Source: Torreya grandis (taxonomy: Eukaryota > Streptophyta > Pinopsida > Cupressales > Taxaceae). From it: a stretch of 64,000 nucleotides of DNA. Of this stretch, positions 12,701 through 24,619 are shown piece after piece. A model generated the notes under the pieces. The model did no database searches, had not been told where the DNA came from, and worked only from the letters and a program-made list of their open reading frames with translations. The translations under genes were made by a program, and so were the position numbers. The DNA lies in NCBI GenBank assembly GCA_037957365.1, contig JARHVA010000638.1, positions 4,641,501 to 4,705,500 of the forward strand. The letters are read 5' to 3'. Position 1 is the stretch's first letter. Each line of letters begins with the position of its first letter.

Positions 12701-13469
12701 TAAAAGAGACATAGGGCACCGAGATATGCGAATGATTATTATGTGGTGCCATTCGATTGGACCAAAGTCCTATTACAAATAAAAAAATTGGGAAGTTGTC
12801 AAGACATTGTTGAGGGCCCGTCAAATTTGAGCTTGTTGCCTCCTAAATCTGTCACTAGGAAAAACCTCGAAATGGTTGACGATTTTCGTTGTTTGACTCC
12901 TACAGGGTCTAGGAGTCTATTGCGTTGGCCAAGAATGTTTGGGAAGCTAAGAATTCACAAATTATTTTAAGTATGGAGATTCCCTCTTTGGCCTCCTTTT
13001 TCTGTTGAGTTTTGACTGAGCCTTGAAAACCTAAAATTTGGATGTTGCTCTTCCATGGTGACCAAAAATGGTCAACAGGATGGACATGTCATAATTTGTC
13101 CCTGCATTAGATTTGGTGAGATTACATAGGGATAAAATGATGATGTCATTGATTGGATTGATGGGTTGATGTGAGATAAATGGATGGATTTATGTATGGA
13201 AAATATGGATATTCCAAATTCTATGGATTTTATTATTATGTATGAGTTAGCTACTTAATAGTGGTTAATTACCTAAAGTGATGTGAGGTGATTTGTGTGG
13301 GATTAGAAAGGTTCAAAATAGAACATGATTAATTAATTAGGGAGGGGGACGGGGGATGAGTAGTGGTTAGGATAGAAATATTAGTTGGTGAAGAAATTAA
13401 AGAGTGATGCGATGAGGAATTAGGGATTAGTTAAAATTGACACGAGGTGTTCGATTTTAGGTGTCCACA
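9707..13469 (-). mobile_element. Probable minus-strand LTR region (Gypsy-like), boundaries uncertain
   Basis: The minus strand at 13469 begins TGTGGACACCTAAAAT, close to the TGTAGACACCCAATT start of the LTR at 42074. The minus strand at 9706 ends in CA directly before the putative primer binding site. If these belong together the LTR would be about 3.76 kb, long but possible; a nested insertion is the alternative. The segment includes a 45-bp tandem repeat and degenerate repeats with catgtggaagcatct words at 12350-12560. No protein family is seen. Confidence 0.3.
11107..11243. repeat. 45-bp tandem repeat, about three copies
   Basis: The word aatcttgcatgatgaaactc (first copy aatcttgtat) starts at 11131, 11176 and 11221, exactly 45 bases apart, with tcttcaaccaactcctcc between. 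On the minus strand it keeps an open frame with a 15-residue unit (WSFIMQDWRSWLKTK). A coding role is unproven. Confidence 0.85.
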
Positions 13470-15080
13470 CTAGCCTTCATGGGATGATATTTATATTATT
13501 ATTTATCCCAAGCTTATGCTTAATAGGTAGGGTTCTCTAGGAGCATTAATTTTGAAATACTCTTATTTATGAAAACATGATTAGAGTGTCTTGTTTCCAG
13601 TAAATTCCATGTTTTTGCTTTGGTGATGCCCTTTTTTCCATCCCTCCATCTTTCCCCCTTGACAGGTAGGTTTTTTCTAAATCTCTCCCATTTTCTTTGT
13701 TTCATATTCTTCATCGCTTTCAGACATGTTACCATTATGACATCATTAGCATTTTTCATTTTTGAATAGAAGTTGCATCTTTGAGTTGTTGCAAGATGTT
13801 CTCTTGGTCATTCCCTTATCTTTCTGGGATTTCTCTTATTTAAGTTTAGGACATTGAGATTTCTATTCGCTTTTTGTGGGCCACCCAATCCCATTTCTCA
13901 CTTTCATGCTTTCATGTTTCACCTTTTGCGGGCCACCAAGTCTCGTTTATATTTTTCATGTCTTTATTATCTTTTTTCTTGGGTTCTTTAGTTATATTTT
14001 ACACCCAACATGATGGATTTCCAATTTTTCTCTTTTTTATATTCTTCCTTGAATATTTTAGTTCAAATTTAGCCTTATCATTCTCGACTTGCAAATTTTT
14101 CTAGGTCTTATAATCATTTCTAAGATTTTTCATTTATTGTCTATCGTGTGTACATGTGCAATTTTTTTATTACATGTGTATCCTTGTATCTTTCAGGTTG
14201 TCAGATGTAGATATTGTACCCACCACAATCAAGACTATGGTATTTGCATGCATCATTTATGCAGTAACATAAGTTGTGGTAGGTATATTCCACTTTCAGT
14301 TATTCATTTATCAACATTCCTTTCAACATTTCTTTTTGGTTATTTTTTTTTGCTATATATCTTTCACAAAGCACCATCATGTGTTAAACTATTATGACAC
14401 ATGATGAGTTTCAAGTGGGGCATATGTATATACATAATATTTTTCATATTTATCACTTTATTGATGATTTCTACTCTAGGTGCTTGTTTGCACAACAATC
14501 TCCATGAGTGCATGTCATAAGGAATGCACCAATAATAGGGTGGGATTGGTTGGTGGTACTTTACGAAAAATGTTTACATATTATTGTCATATGTTCATTA
14601 CTATCATTCTAACCTCCTTTGAGTCTCTTTTTGTCTTACCTCTCTGCCTACTTTCCATCTACTTTTACTAGCCACCTTATATTCAAATTGTATTAGCAAA
14701 GTTGATACAGTCTATTTCATTCCTATATTTCCTGGAACTATATCAGCCTAGTTGATACAATTATGATTTTTTCCCTATCAGTTGTATTGTATCGACCTAG
14801 CCAATTCATTTTCATGTCTATTGACATCCCATTCGACTGTCACTTCGTGGTCAATACTATCGTCTTAGAGTGCAAGGTTATTTTGTAATTTGGAGCCATA
14901 TATATGAGTCATAATTATCATTCATAAACACATAACACTCAGCTTATTTGCTTGCGCTTGCATTTATTCCCTTTCGTAGTAAAAGGAGGAGTTAGAGATT
15001 AAAATTAATCTTGGAGATCAAGTCTTGCTCAATGTCTTTGAATCTCAATAGGAGAAGTTGAACCAAGGAGGCACACCTAT
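13470..15080 (+). other. Retroelement-like region, no coding sequence identified
   Basis: It precedes the second copy of the LTR-end-like region on the plus strand and may contain its U3/R part. T-rich plus strand with several weak open frames. Degenerate gttgatacaat/gacctagcc words at 14680-14840 resemble the repeat at 5930-6530. No domain recognised. Confidence 0.3.
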
Positions 15081-15788
15081 TATTTAGAGTTCCCAGCTAA
15101 GGATACCTAGGTATTCAACTTCTCATTTGAGGTATTCATTCTACATCTCTTGCAAAGCGCCACTACAGCCAAGAGGGAAATCAATGCACCAAAAATTCAA
15201 CCAAAAGGTGAGTATCTCTCTCATTATTCTATTTCATTTATTTACCTAGTAGATAGATTTATTTTGTTTATTGTTATAGTAACATGTATGTTTTTATCAT
15301 TACCTAGTTTCTCCTTATATGAAATAAGTTTGTATACTATAGGGCTTCTAGGCTTGCCATTACCACCTTAGCTTGCATATACCAACCATGGTTGAACATT
15401 GTACCATTTACCTTTTTACGTAATTTAGTGTTTAAATCTATCTTAGATTTAGGTTACCCTTCTTTTTCAGTTCTATGCATGTGATTTCCTTATTACATCC
15501 TTGATACACCTTTGTTACCATTGCCATATCATCGATTTATATTGAGTTTCAGTTAGAACCATAGCGCATATCTTAGGCATAGGCTTTGGAACCTTATACC
15601 CTTGACATTCGAGTGTGGATTACCCTCTACCAGATCTACATCCACCCCAAACACAGTTGTTTTATCGTCCAAGTATATATAGGCTTTATACTAGTAACCT
15701 CTTCTTTATATCATAGTTTATAGAGGGAGAATTGTTACATTAGTCATCCTAGCACGTGCATACGTTCTAGTGAACCCAACATGAATAC
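15080..15788 (+). mobile_element. Old LTR 3' end plus leader, Gypsy-like, copy 2
   Basis: This is the partner of 5220-5803, with the same block order. It has gccaagagggaaatc at about 15169, a ggtgag donor-like site, the shared tacgttc/tacattc word, and tgaacccaacatgaata at 15771-15787, which resembles a CpG-decayed primer-binding region. Sequence downstream (15790-17031) would be its internal region and does contain repetitive open frames. Confidence 0.4.
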
Positions 15789-16045
15789 AATCCAACTAGT
15801 ATCCCACCACTAGTTGAATTGTCTTCATGTTTACATTTCTTTTTCTTGCTTTTCATCACTTGGGATTCACCATCATCATACATTTTGGTAATCTTCCTAA
15901 TATTTCCCTCATTTTTCAATGATGTCTCCTCTTATGATCTTTCTAGTGAGCCTCAACCCATTCTTATTTTTTATGGGTAACCCCCTTTCTACCTACCACC
16001 ATTCAAGGCAACTCCTTATGGTGTAATTATGTTACTTCATGCCCT

Positions 16046-16459
16046 GTGCCTAAAGATCCCCATTATGAGATTATTACTTATGATGATCCTTATGAAGATC
16101 CTAATGATGAAATGTTTAGTTGGACCAAAGATCACCATTATGATTATCCTAGCATAATAAAGGATCCCTCTTCCTACACTTATAACATGGTTGAAATTCA
16201 ATATAGTGATTTTCCCATATATGATGATTATTCTTATGGTGAGCTCAAGACCCTGGAAAAATAGCAGATATTCCCGTTGATGACATTTATAACATTGATG
16301 AAAATCTCCATGATGATATATAGTGATTTTCCCATCTATCACCCTGATGATCCTTATACCCAGGGTGAAGAAGAAGATCCTCCCATTGATGATTGTTATA
16401 ACATGGACAAAAATCTCTCTTGTGATTTTTCCATTTATACCCAACCTCACTACAACTAA
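16046..16459 (+). pseudogene. Acidic Asp/Tyr-rich repetitive frame, retroelement remnant
   Basis: Plus-strand frames spell an acidic protein with a repeated block: YSDFPIYDDYSYGE and, 117 bases later, YSDFPIYHPDDPYTQGEEED. Each is followed by a second motif (IPVDDIYNIDENL and PPIDDCYNMDKNL). A stop at 16262-16264 and two frame changes break it. The repeat unit is about 39 residues. No enzymatic domain is visible. It sits just after the LTR-end-like region, so a repetitive internal protein of a non-autonomous LTR element is likely. The long minus-strand frame over the same bases is a shadow. Confidence 0.45.
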
Positions 16460-16638
16460 AGCAATGATGAGTATGGTTTCATTGATTTTCACCCACCCTC
16501 TATCTTGCCCTTGAGAGGCCTTAGAATAATGAATCATCAAACTTTAGTTCACTTTCATGTTTATCCTTTACAACCAACTTTTGTCAATTCATCAACTTAT
16601 GAGGAGCACTTAGTTCACATGTCTACTCCAAACACATT

Positions 16639-17031
16639 ATGGGTCATGTTGATTCTTATCCTCCAGCTTACAAGACTGCTCAGACCTATGCTGCATGTCC
16701 AATTTCAGTTTCAACATCTTCTAAATCATCAAAATATGCACAATTGCTTATTTCAAACAATATCTACCATCCATATAGAATTCTAACTCTCGAGGGCAAA
16801 ATAATGAAATCTAATACACTTGGTCATAATCTTGAAATTTTGGAATTGGATCTGGGATGTGTACTTTTCTATTCGACTATGTATGAAAAATGGAAGTTTG
16901 TTTCTACAGGGATGGATTCTACCATGATGTTGAATGTGCCTAAGGAAGATTTAATCATTGAATATGCTTTGACTATTTTTTTTTCGAATTTGTTTCTAGG
17001 CACTGAATCTATAATGAATTCATTTTTTTAG
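16639..17031 (+). CDS. Unidentified open frame, 130 codons, retroelement context
   Basis: An open plus-strand frame follows the acidic repeat frame by about 180 bases. It begins with an ATG inside cattatgggtcatg and encodes a mixed protein with a Ser-rich early part (SVSTSSKSSK) and a hydrophobic C-terminus. No retroviral motif, zinc knuckle or catalytic motif is seen. Given its position it is probably part of the decayed internal region of the LTR element ending near 15788. A chance open frame cannot be excluded. Confidence 0.3.
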   Translation: MGHVDSYPPAYKTAQTYAACPISVSTSSKSSKYAQLLISNNIYHPYRILTLEGKIMKSNTLGHNLEILELDLGCVLFYSTMYEKWKFVSTGMDSTMMLNVPKEDLIIEYALTIFFSNLFLGTESIMNSFF

Positions 17032-17900
17032 TATGGGATTTTTTTGATAGATGCACAAAGTGATGTTCTACAACACTATGTCTTCACTATATATAATTCG
17101 TAAGAAGAATTGTATGATTTATCTTCTTGACCTAATTCACCATAAATGTTTGCAATATGGAAAATTAAAGGTTAGCTAGGTCAAAAAACCATGGAGGATT
17201 GTAGCTACATATCATGCATGCTTGGAATCAGAGGCCCTATGTAGTTCTAGTGCAATGTGAATGGAAATATCGAGAAAGAACATTCGTCTAGTGTTTCTAG
17301 GTGGCAATGCAACTACATGCACAATTCACCTATCCTTCTTTTTATATAAGATCCAACTAAGCCTTGTGAAAATCCTCAGGAGCATAAATAAATCTTTTTA
17401 AAAATATGTCTATATTTAAATGATAGATAAATCCTCTTGATCTTGATATTTGTATACCTCTAGGAGATCTTATATATAATCTTCTCAAGTCTGATTTAGA
17501 CCCCTGTTAACATGATATCTAACCCATTCAGAATGAAAGAAATTAAAAAATAGGCCCACATAACCAAAACAAAGGGGGAGGGGGATAAGGGTCCACAAAA
17601 CAATAAGGACAGATTAGGTGGACCGTCGAATATGCCCCAGAGACAAAACCAACATAAAGCAAAGAAAGGAAGAAGAGAGAGGAGAGAGAGAGAGAGAGAA
17701 AAGAGGAGATTCCCAAAGCCATAAAAGACGGAAGAAAGAGAAAATAGAAGAGGGTAAGTCAGGACCACTCAAAGAAGGATACAAGGAAAACACATGGGAA
17801 AAGCAACAATAAGCACCTAAATCGAACTAATAAACCATATGCACAAAACAAAACTAAAAATATAACAATAACAAGCCCTTTACCAAAATTAGGTGTCTAC
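17032..17900. other. No gene; contains a purine-rich GA tract
   Basis: Plus strand 17640-17760 is strongly purine-rich, with (GA)n at about 17683-17700. Frames in both directions there reflect low complexity. The stretch lies within the minus-strand LTR-like sequence starting at 17901. A similar purine-rich block follows another LTR-start-like word at 18950-19010. Confidence 0.4.
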
Positions 17901-17901
17901 A
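17880..17901 (-). mobile_element. LTR start of Gypsy-like type, minus strand
   Basis: The minus strand begins TGTAGACACCTAATTTTGG here, matching the first bases of the 42074 LTR (TGTAGACACCCAATT). No polypurine tract precedes it on that strand, so it may be a 5' or solo LTR. The far end was not found. A weaker match (CATAGACACTTAATTT) occurs at 19194 on the same strand, and both are followed by purine/pyrimidine-biased sequence. Confidence 0.4.
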
Positions 17902-20900
17902 TTGACATATCAAACATTCATCCAAAACAAAGTGAACATCGCCCTTAAGGCTTTCTTAGAAGTGTGATACGTGAAAGTGGTTTTACGTCAACATGTAATG
18001 CACTCTCCTATAAACAATGTCCAATTCATATTGGAACAAAAACAATAAATTCTGACCAAATTGTAATAATAGATAATCTAAAATAATTGAAATGTGCAAA
18101 GCTATTTTTCTTATAAGAATATTGAATTGTTGCAACTATATAGCCTATTTGGGGCTGAAATAAATTGAAAATAGGTCTAGGAATCAAGATGACAAGATGA
18201 AGATAACCCATTTTTTTTTGGATGAAAATAATGACTTGCAGAAATTAACCAGAATTGTACTACTACTCTCCTAGTGAGACCTGGGGCATACTCCTACTCT
18301 TGGTCACTATCATTTCCATTAATAAATTTGATGACACTAATCATCTACTCCTCGGCTTAGAAATCCTCACTCTCATTTCCGTAATTGATTGTTGACCACT
18401 AAGGAATTGATCTCCTTTATTGAAACCCTAAATCACCTTCAACACCTTACAAAACCATTAAAAGAGGGATGGGGTGGATTTGGGACCCTATCTCAATCAA
18501 ACTCCCTTTGGGGAATAGGTCTTGAAAACAACTCAAAATTATAGATGCATATCAACAAGCAATCCAATGCAATATCAATATTGCAACCCTCATCCTTATC
18601 AATGAATACAACAACCAGTAGATGTTATATACTCTTTCACTCATGCTAGATTTCCACTTTTGGTATAGGGGTGTTGCTCTAATAAAATGTAATCATATAC
18701 TTTTTCAACCTCAATAGATAAATATTGAATCTATCTTAGTCTCCTAAATGCACTCATGTACTTCTAGACTTGTTGAATTCAAACTAGGACCCTATTGGTG
18801 CACAAGCCAACAAACAATGGGAAAGAAAACGTGACAAAACAAGGAAAGTCATTGAAAAAATAAAGCCAGGGCCATAATAAATCACATAAGAAAAAGGATG
18901 AGGGGCATACTGCTATGGCCTTGGTCAAACCCAAGAAACATTCAAAATAGAGGAAAGAGAGAGAAAGCAAAGGAAGAAAAAGAGAAAAGAAGAAGAAGAG
19001 GGAGAAGCCATTGCCAAACAAAGGAAAATAGTCATAAAGAGAAAAAATTAATCAAAGGTGTTGAAGTGTTGCAAGTCAATCAAATACAAGGAAAATGTGC
19101 TAATAAGAGCGTAATAGATACCAATGATCAATAAACACATTAATACGCTAATACCCAAAAAAATAATTAGTCTATATCAAATTAAGTGTCTATGTAAGTC
19201 CCCACTATGATGTGTGTGCATGCATATATGTCAATGTAAAATCAAGCATCCATTCTCCTGTATTTGGGAAATTTATGCCCATGCAAACACATTAAAAACA
19301 TATGCAAGTGAATTTGTGTCAATATAAATCCATAATCAAGGAACTAATGAAATCAAGCAAAGAAAGTGAGGATAGGAAAGAATATACCTAATTGTGTTGA
19401 AAATCGTGAAGTTGTCTATGTGAAATCCATATCTTTGAATTTTTGTCTCCTATGAGTATGTATGCGTCTCATTGAGGAGACTAAGTAAAGTATGTTAGGC
19501 ACCAACATGTAATTGTTTCCACGAGTGGGAGCAAAGAGAGTATGTTGTGTAACATTTTGTGACTATTATGTATCATCATGTGACTGATGATAGAATAAGC
19601 ATATATTATGCGTCACTGATGATAGAATAAGCATATCTTATGCCCCCCTTTTAAGGTGTGGGATGAACATGCGAAACACATATCTCAAAAGAAAGAGATT
19701 ACACATACCATGTATAAAATGGGAAGAAAATATTGATTTGTAACATGGTAAGAAGCCATCATGAAAGCATGTATGTATAAGGGACTTTGGTCAATGTGTC
19801 TCTTGATCTAAATCATGTAGGTAAGATAATAATGAATGGCTCTTATATGCCAAAAGTGTAGGAATATCAAGCCCCTACATACGAAATATATAAGTAGTGT
19901 AAGCAGAGTAATAATAAGTTACACCTATGTGAGAAAGATATGGTTGATGTAAGCATACAAGTAGCATGCCCCTTTATGGGCAATATAAAATCAATGTAGG
20001 TGTACAAATAGGTTTCCCCGTTGTGGGAAGGCTAGAAACAATATAGTACGAAAGTGATGTGCCCCAAATGAGAAAAATATCGAGATTAGGTAGAAAGTAT
20101 GTTCTTCAAGGTCAAATGTCTTCGGTAGGTAATGGAAACGATGTACAAATAGGTTAAAAATACGTCACAATGTGTATGAATTTGCACCTTATAATAATGT
20201 CGGACCAACCAAGGTGCAAGCTTTCGCTGAATTAATTGAAAAATGTCGTAATAAAGAGACTAACACAACCTTATAACACTAGAGGTATATAAAGTGAAGG
20301 TCAACTTGAAAATGTCACTTTTCATTTGCATTCAGTTGTTTTGAATATAAGAGCTTTGGGAGAGAAATATGGCAGTGCGACTAGGTGTGGCACCGTAGAG
20401 GCTAGAGCTAGTGCGTGAGGCAGTAGTTGTAGGCAAGCATGTGGAGCTCGTAAGCATCAAATATCACTATATTTTATTGTTTTTGGTGCAACGTTTGAAA
20501 ATATCAAATATGCTATAAATAGAATGGAGGTCATTTTCATCGGCAACAATATGCTCTTGGATATTGTGGTACGCCCCTAGTCTGAATGGTACAATCCCTG
20601 CAAGAATCATACACTCCTAGTCAAAATTAATTTATTTCAATTTTGAATGGAATGTTTTTGTTTATTTAAACGTTCTTCAAATACATCAAGTTTCTATCAA
20701 TGATTAATTCATTGTTTTGGTTGTCTATGGTGCAAAATGACATCTATGTTTGTGAGTATAAGCATGGCCGAGTGATAGAGTCTATGTAAGCCCTAATGTT
20801 CAAAGTGGGAGCACTTGGATGCCATTAGCCTTGTTTATGTAGGTCATTTGCAGGTCATATATTATGATATTGCCTTATTAATAACTTTAACGAAGCAGTG

Positions 20901-22050
20901 CTACAATGATACATGCACATTTTGGTTGCCAATGGGAGAGATGGTAACGAATTTGGAGGACACTTGGTAGATTCTACAAATTTCGGTCAAGGGTAGGAGT
21001 GGTGATGGAGGAGACCACTCAGGGCAATCGAGAGATTATTCAAAGTTACTATACGAGAGGTGCCACAAGGGAGTGAGATCGAGATATAGGATTGCGTTGA
21101 GACATATATTATTGGGGAGTGCACCACGGTTGCACAAGTATATTATCATTATTTCAGCGTCATTCACAACAATGTATATTGGTGGTGTGACTTGTTCATA
21201 TGGTATGTGTGCCATTATTCAAGATTTGGAGGAGCATCAAACTTTATATGTATGTGGACGATATATGTTAGCCCATATGTATTAATACTTGTATCGGTTT
21301 ACATGTGAGATGCATAGTGGTGAGTTAGTAGTAAGGACACTCTTGCAAGTATGGGCTTATGAGCATTGAACGATGACGAGGCTTGTGTTCAACTTTGAAG
21401 GCATTATAGAAAGATATTACTTATGTAAGGACATAAGTCACAACATCAACCAAGACATTGCAGGAGAGAGTTAGTACTTGTTGGAGGGGGATACTAGATA
21501 CATTATAGGATGGTGATGACATTTGGTGACCTCATTGGGATCATCTAGATTGGAATAAGGATGTGCAACAGTTACATTGTATATTAGTCAATCGATGGTA
21601 TCAGGGTTGATTGTGTGGTTGAGATGCTTCAGTATGAGAGAGCGACTTGAGAATGTGGTATCTAGTAAGGTAAATCCCTATAGCTACAAGAATCTGAATA
21701 TGCAACAAGGGTTTGGCAAATGGATGGCAAGCAAACAACTTGCTACTTAAGGGATTCACTATGAGCTTAAAGCCACTATCTAGTTTGTTGGCTTGCGTGG
21801 ACCAGGGGTTGAAAGACAACAACTAAGTTATAAAGCAATGAAAAGCTAATCCACTGAAAAATATAATAAACAATAGGCTAATGTCTAGTATTCTCACAAT
21901 AATACTAAAAGAAAGATGTTGAAATGAATGTACGATTTATAAAGAAAATGCATGTTGTTTCGAGAAAGAAAATGTGATTCACAAAGTAAAGATTATTATA
22001 TCAGAATAGATGTCTTACGATTTTGTAAATGACATCTAACCCTAAGCATA
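17902..22050. other. No gene identified; repeat-like sequence
   Basis: It holds the second LTR-start-like word (minus, 19194), a 32-bp duplication (19583-19646) and a tRNA-like A-box segment near 20762. A TATA-like tatataaag at 20288-20296 lies upstream of no recognisable frame. Purine-rich plus strand at 18950-19060. Open frames are short and lack family features. Confidence 0.3.
19583..19646. repeat. 32-bp tandem duplication
   Basis: The segment actgatgatagaataagcat occurs at 19583 and again 32 bases later at 19615, each followed by at(a/c)ttatgc. Two copies only. Confidence 0.85.
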
Positions 22051-22052
22051 TA

Positions 22053-22096
22053 AATCAAGTGTCACCTTGTAATCAAGTGTCACCTTGTAATCAAGG
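22053..22096. repeat. 18-bp tandem repeat, 2.4 copies
   Basis: The unit aatcaagtgtcaccttgt starts at 22053 and 22071, with a partial third copy from 22089. Confidence 0.9.
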
Positions 22097-22099
22097 TGC

Positions 22100-23180
22100 C
22101 CTCGTATTAAACTCATTATGATACTAAAGATCAAACACCTTGAGATTCCAAGTGTGTCTCACTAAGATGGAAATGGCAAAGGATCTGCAACCTAAAGCAG
22201 GGGACAATTCTTTGAAGTAGATATTTCCAATTCGACGATCAAAACAACCCAAAGAGAGAGGGAGAGAAGCACAAGAAGAATGATGATTGCAGATCAAATG
22301 CACATCACCACTAGTGTCACAAAAAGGTAACATAATGGATCGGCAAATCAGTAGTAGTGAGTGCACAATCAATGTGGCAATCCAAAACAAGGGAGAGCAA
22401 TAACACAATAATAGATCAAGTATTGAGAAGGCTAATAGCAAGTTAGTGACAAAATGATCCAGAAGTGGAAATGGAATCCAAATGGATGCATATAAAGGCA
22501 AATGCAAGGCAAATGTGGGCCAAAATGAGCTATTTACAACCGATGGAAAACCCAATTGGGATTAAATGGTCATAAACAAACTTTTGTGACCAAGCTACAT
22601 GTTTCTAGGAAAAAGGGTGACCCCATCGCAGGGTTTCCAAAAAAGTTACAAGACCAAAAAAGGGTGGAACAATATATTAGTCAGAGGAAATATCTCTCCC
22701 CATGGCTCTCCATATATATACTTCTCATTGATAGGTGCATTAGGTGACATAGGGAGTTGAATTGTAATCATCGGGGGGCACATGGAGATAAGCATTACAT
22801 ATGTCCCCGAGGTGTGAATAGTTGAGGTTCATGAGAAGATAACATTATGCAGCACGTAGAAGCCATAAAGAGTGCAAAGAGAATGGAAATCGTATATGCA
22901 CTTATCTATGACAAATGGCAGCAAAATAACTGTTGACAATCGCAATCTAGATAGTGCAACTCCAAGTGCATGCATCAATACCTGCAAGGGGACAAAGAAG
23001 GTTTATGGTCCAAGGTCATCCAAGATCACATTGATTGAAGTGTCAACTCTAACGTTCTCTAATTGAGAGATGTGGAAAATCTAGAAGCCGTCAAAGGGAG
23101 ATAGCAAGTCACAAGCCTCTTTGGAGAGGGGGAGCAACTCAGTGCTAACAACATTCCAAACCCCAATGAGTTGGGAAACA
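22100..23180. other. No gene supported
   Basis: A 143-codon minus-strand frame at 22124-22555 is very rich in Leu, Ser and Cys and matches no family I know. The opposite strand here is purine-rich (agagagagggagagaag near 22250), which by itself opens such frames. I do not call it a gene. Confidence 0.3.
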
Positions 23181-24480
23181 ATCAAGCGTAAATGAGAACA
23201 ACTGCATATAAGACCCACCCCAAGCCATGGGCATTGGTAAAGGCTCTAACAATTGCATAATACTCAAGGGTGAGGCGACAGGAGACAAAAGGTTTGGTTG
23301 AGAGGCACTGGGAAGAGGGGCAAGGGGAGGTCGAAAGCCACTGAGAGCGCAAGAAAAAAAGAGGGCAATATCTAATTGGATGGGTTAACAATTTGGAGTT
23401 TCCCAAGACAAGATCTACAAAGGTTCATGGTAAGATGACATTTGAAGCAACATAAAGGAATTCTCATAGTCGAGAGTTTGTTGCCACCTACCAATGGAAG
23501 AACTAACAAAAAGAGATTTCATGTGGGGACAAGAGAGATCCAAATGCATGCAAAGATGAGCATAGGAAGTTTGAAGGGGATCCATAGTTTCAAAGGAGAT
23601 TAAGTCTCCAATGAGAGCACCAATGTTGAAAGACCATAAAGTCAAACCCATACTGAGGTCTTCAACTACTCGACATTGGTGGGGTCAAAGTGTGGTTTCT
23701 ATGGTCTAAGACAGAGACTTGCTTTTTTTATAAAGCAAGGTTTGCCAGAGGAAACTCCCAAACAATTACCTTTTGAAAAGAACATTACTTGAAAAAAACC
23801 TTTTGAAAGGATCTTAATCATTGTGACCCGAAAATCAGCCCAAGATTATTTGATCTAGTCTAGGAGGGTAGGAGTTGCCAGCCAAACCCCTATAAAGCGA
23901 CCGATTAAACATGTTTTTTTTCTAGCAATATGGCATCCACTTACAAGAGTGTGCATAGGTTTAATTTCAGCACTTTCTCCCTACTTGGGAGAGTACAGCC
24001 TTTCCCTGCTTTGAAAGAATTGGTCGAATCCTTTTTTGAGTGATCGCCAAGAAAGTGAAGACCAGCGTTTATTAAATGCCACAAATATTTCTAGACTTGA
24101 AGTCGAGCTGAATTTTGTCGGCCTATGAAATAAAGTGAGTAAAAGTATGTGGCATGAAAGAGGCCTCCCTTGGAGCAGAGCTAGAATGAAAAGGGGTGGC
24201 GATGGCCAGCGAGGGGAAGGAGGGGAAAAAAGGGAGGGAACCCATAAGGCAGCAATGCAACAAAGCCCTCTTTTCTAAGAGCAAGATCTCCCACATCGGG
24301 GTGCTACTTTCCTAGAGCTAGATCTCCCTATAACACTGGAATTGGGAAGGTTCCCTCTGGCATCCATACCCCTGAGCACATCCTTGTAACCTGAAATGAC
24401 AGTTTTGAAAGCATCCATCAAGTGAACGTTTTGGAGACTGGCTAAGTTTAGAACTGGGCTCTCTCCAGCGGTCAAAACCT
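23180..24480 (-). pseudogene. L1-type LINE ORF1 remnant (DUF4283-like plus zinc knuckle)
   Basis: On the minus strand the frame at 23651-23460 contains LWSFNIGALIGDLISFET, then SYAHLCMHLDLS and GRWQQTLDYEN. This order is typical of the DUF4283-like region of plant L1 LINE ORF1 proteins, which bind element RNA. Right after YEN the frame shifts and continues as a CCHC-type knuckle: CFKC with further Cys at the expected spacing (CRSC), but the usual Gly-His is replaced by Met-Asn. The minus-strand frame at 24475-24275 (MDAFKTVISGYKDVLRGMDA) may be the N-terminal part. Frameshifts, stops and absence of ORF2 downstream mark it as dead. Confidence 0.6.
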
Positions 24481-24619
24481 ACAGCACCAAGAGGGCTTCC
24501 CTGCTGAACGAATGGAATCCCCCAAAAATCTTAGCACTTGCTACTCGGAAGCTATTCTGGCTAAAGAAATGTTACCGTCCGTTGTAAATGCTCCATTGTC
24601 TTATTGGGTCTGATTTTTG

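Noticed and set aside
16037..16540. 167-codon open frame on the minus strand
   Set aside because: It lies opposite the acidic Asp/Tyr repeat. Gat/tat-rich code reads as Ile/His-rich open sequence on the other strand. No domain.
17496..19134. Lys/Glu-rich and Leu/Phe-rich frames at 17.5-17.8 and 18.8-19.1 kb
   Set aside because: Both follow purine-rich tracts; composition explains the open frames.
21596..21607. tggtatcagggt as a Copia primer binding site
   Set aside because: Only the first nine bases match, and no LTR end (CA with a matching partner) lies just upstream.
22124..22555. 143-codon minus-strand open frame, Leu/Ser/Cys-rich
   Set aside because: The complement is purine-rich, which removes stops. 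No family, no splice context, no membrane-protein pattern I trust.
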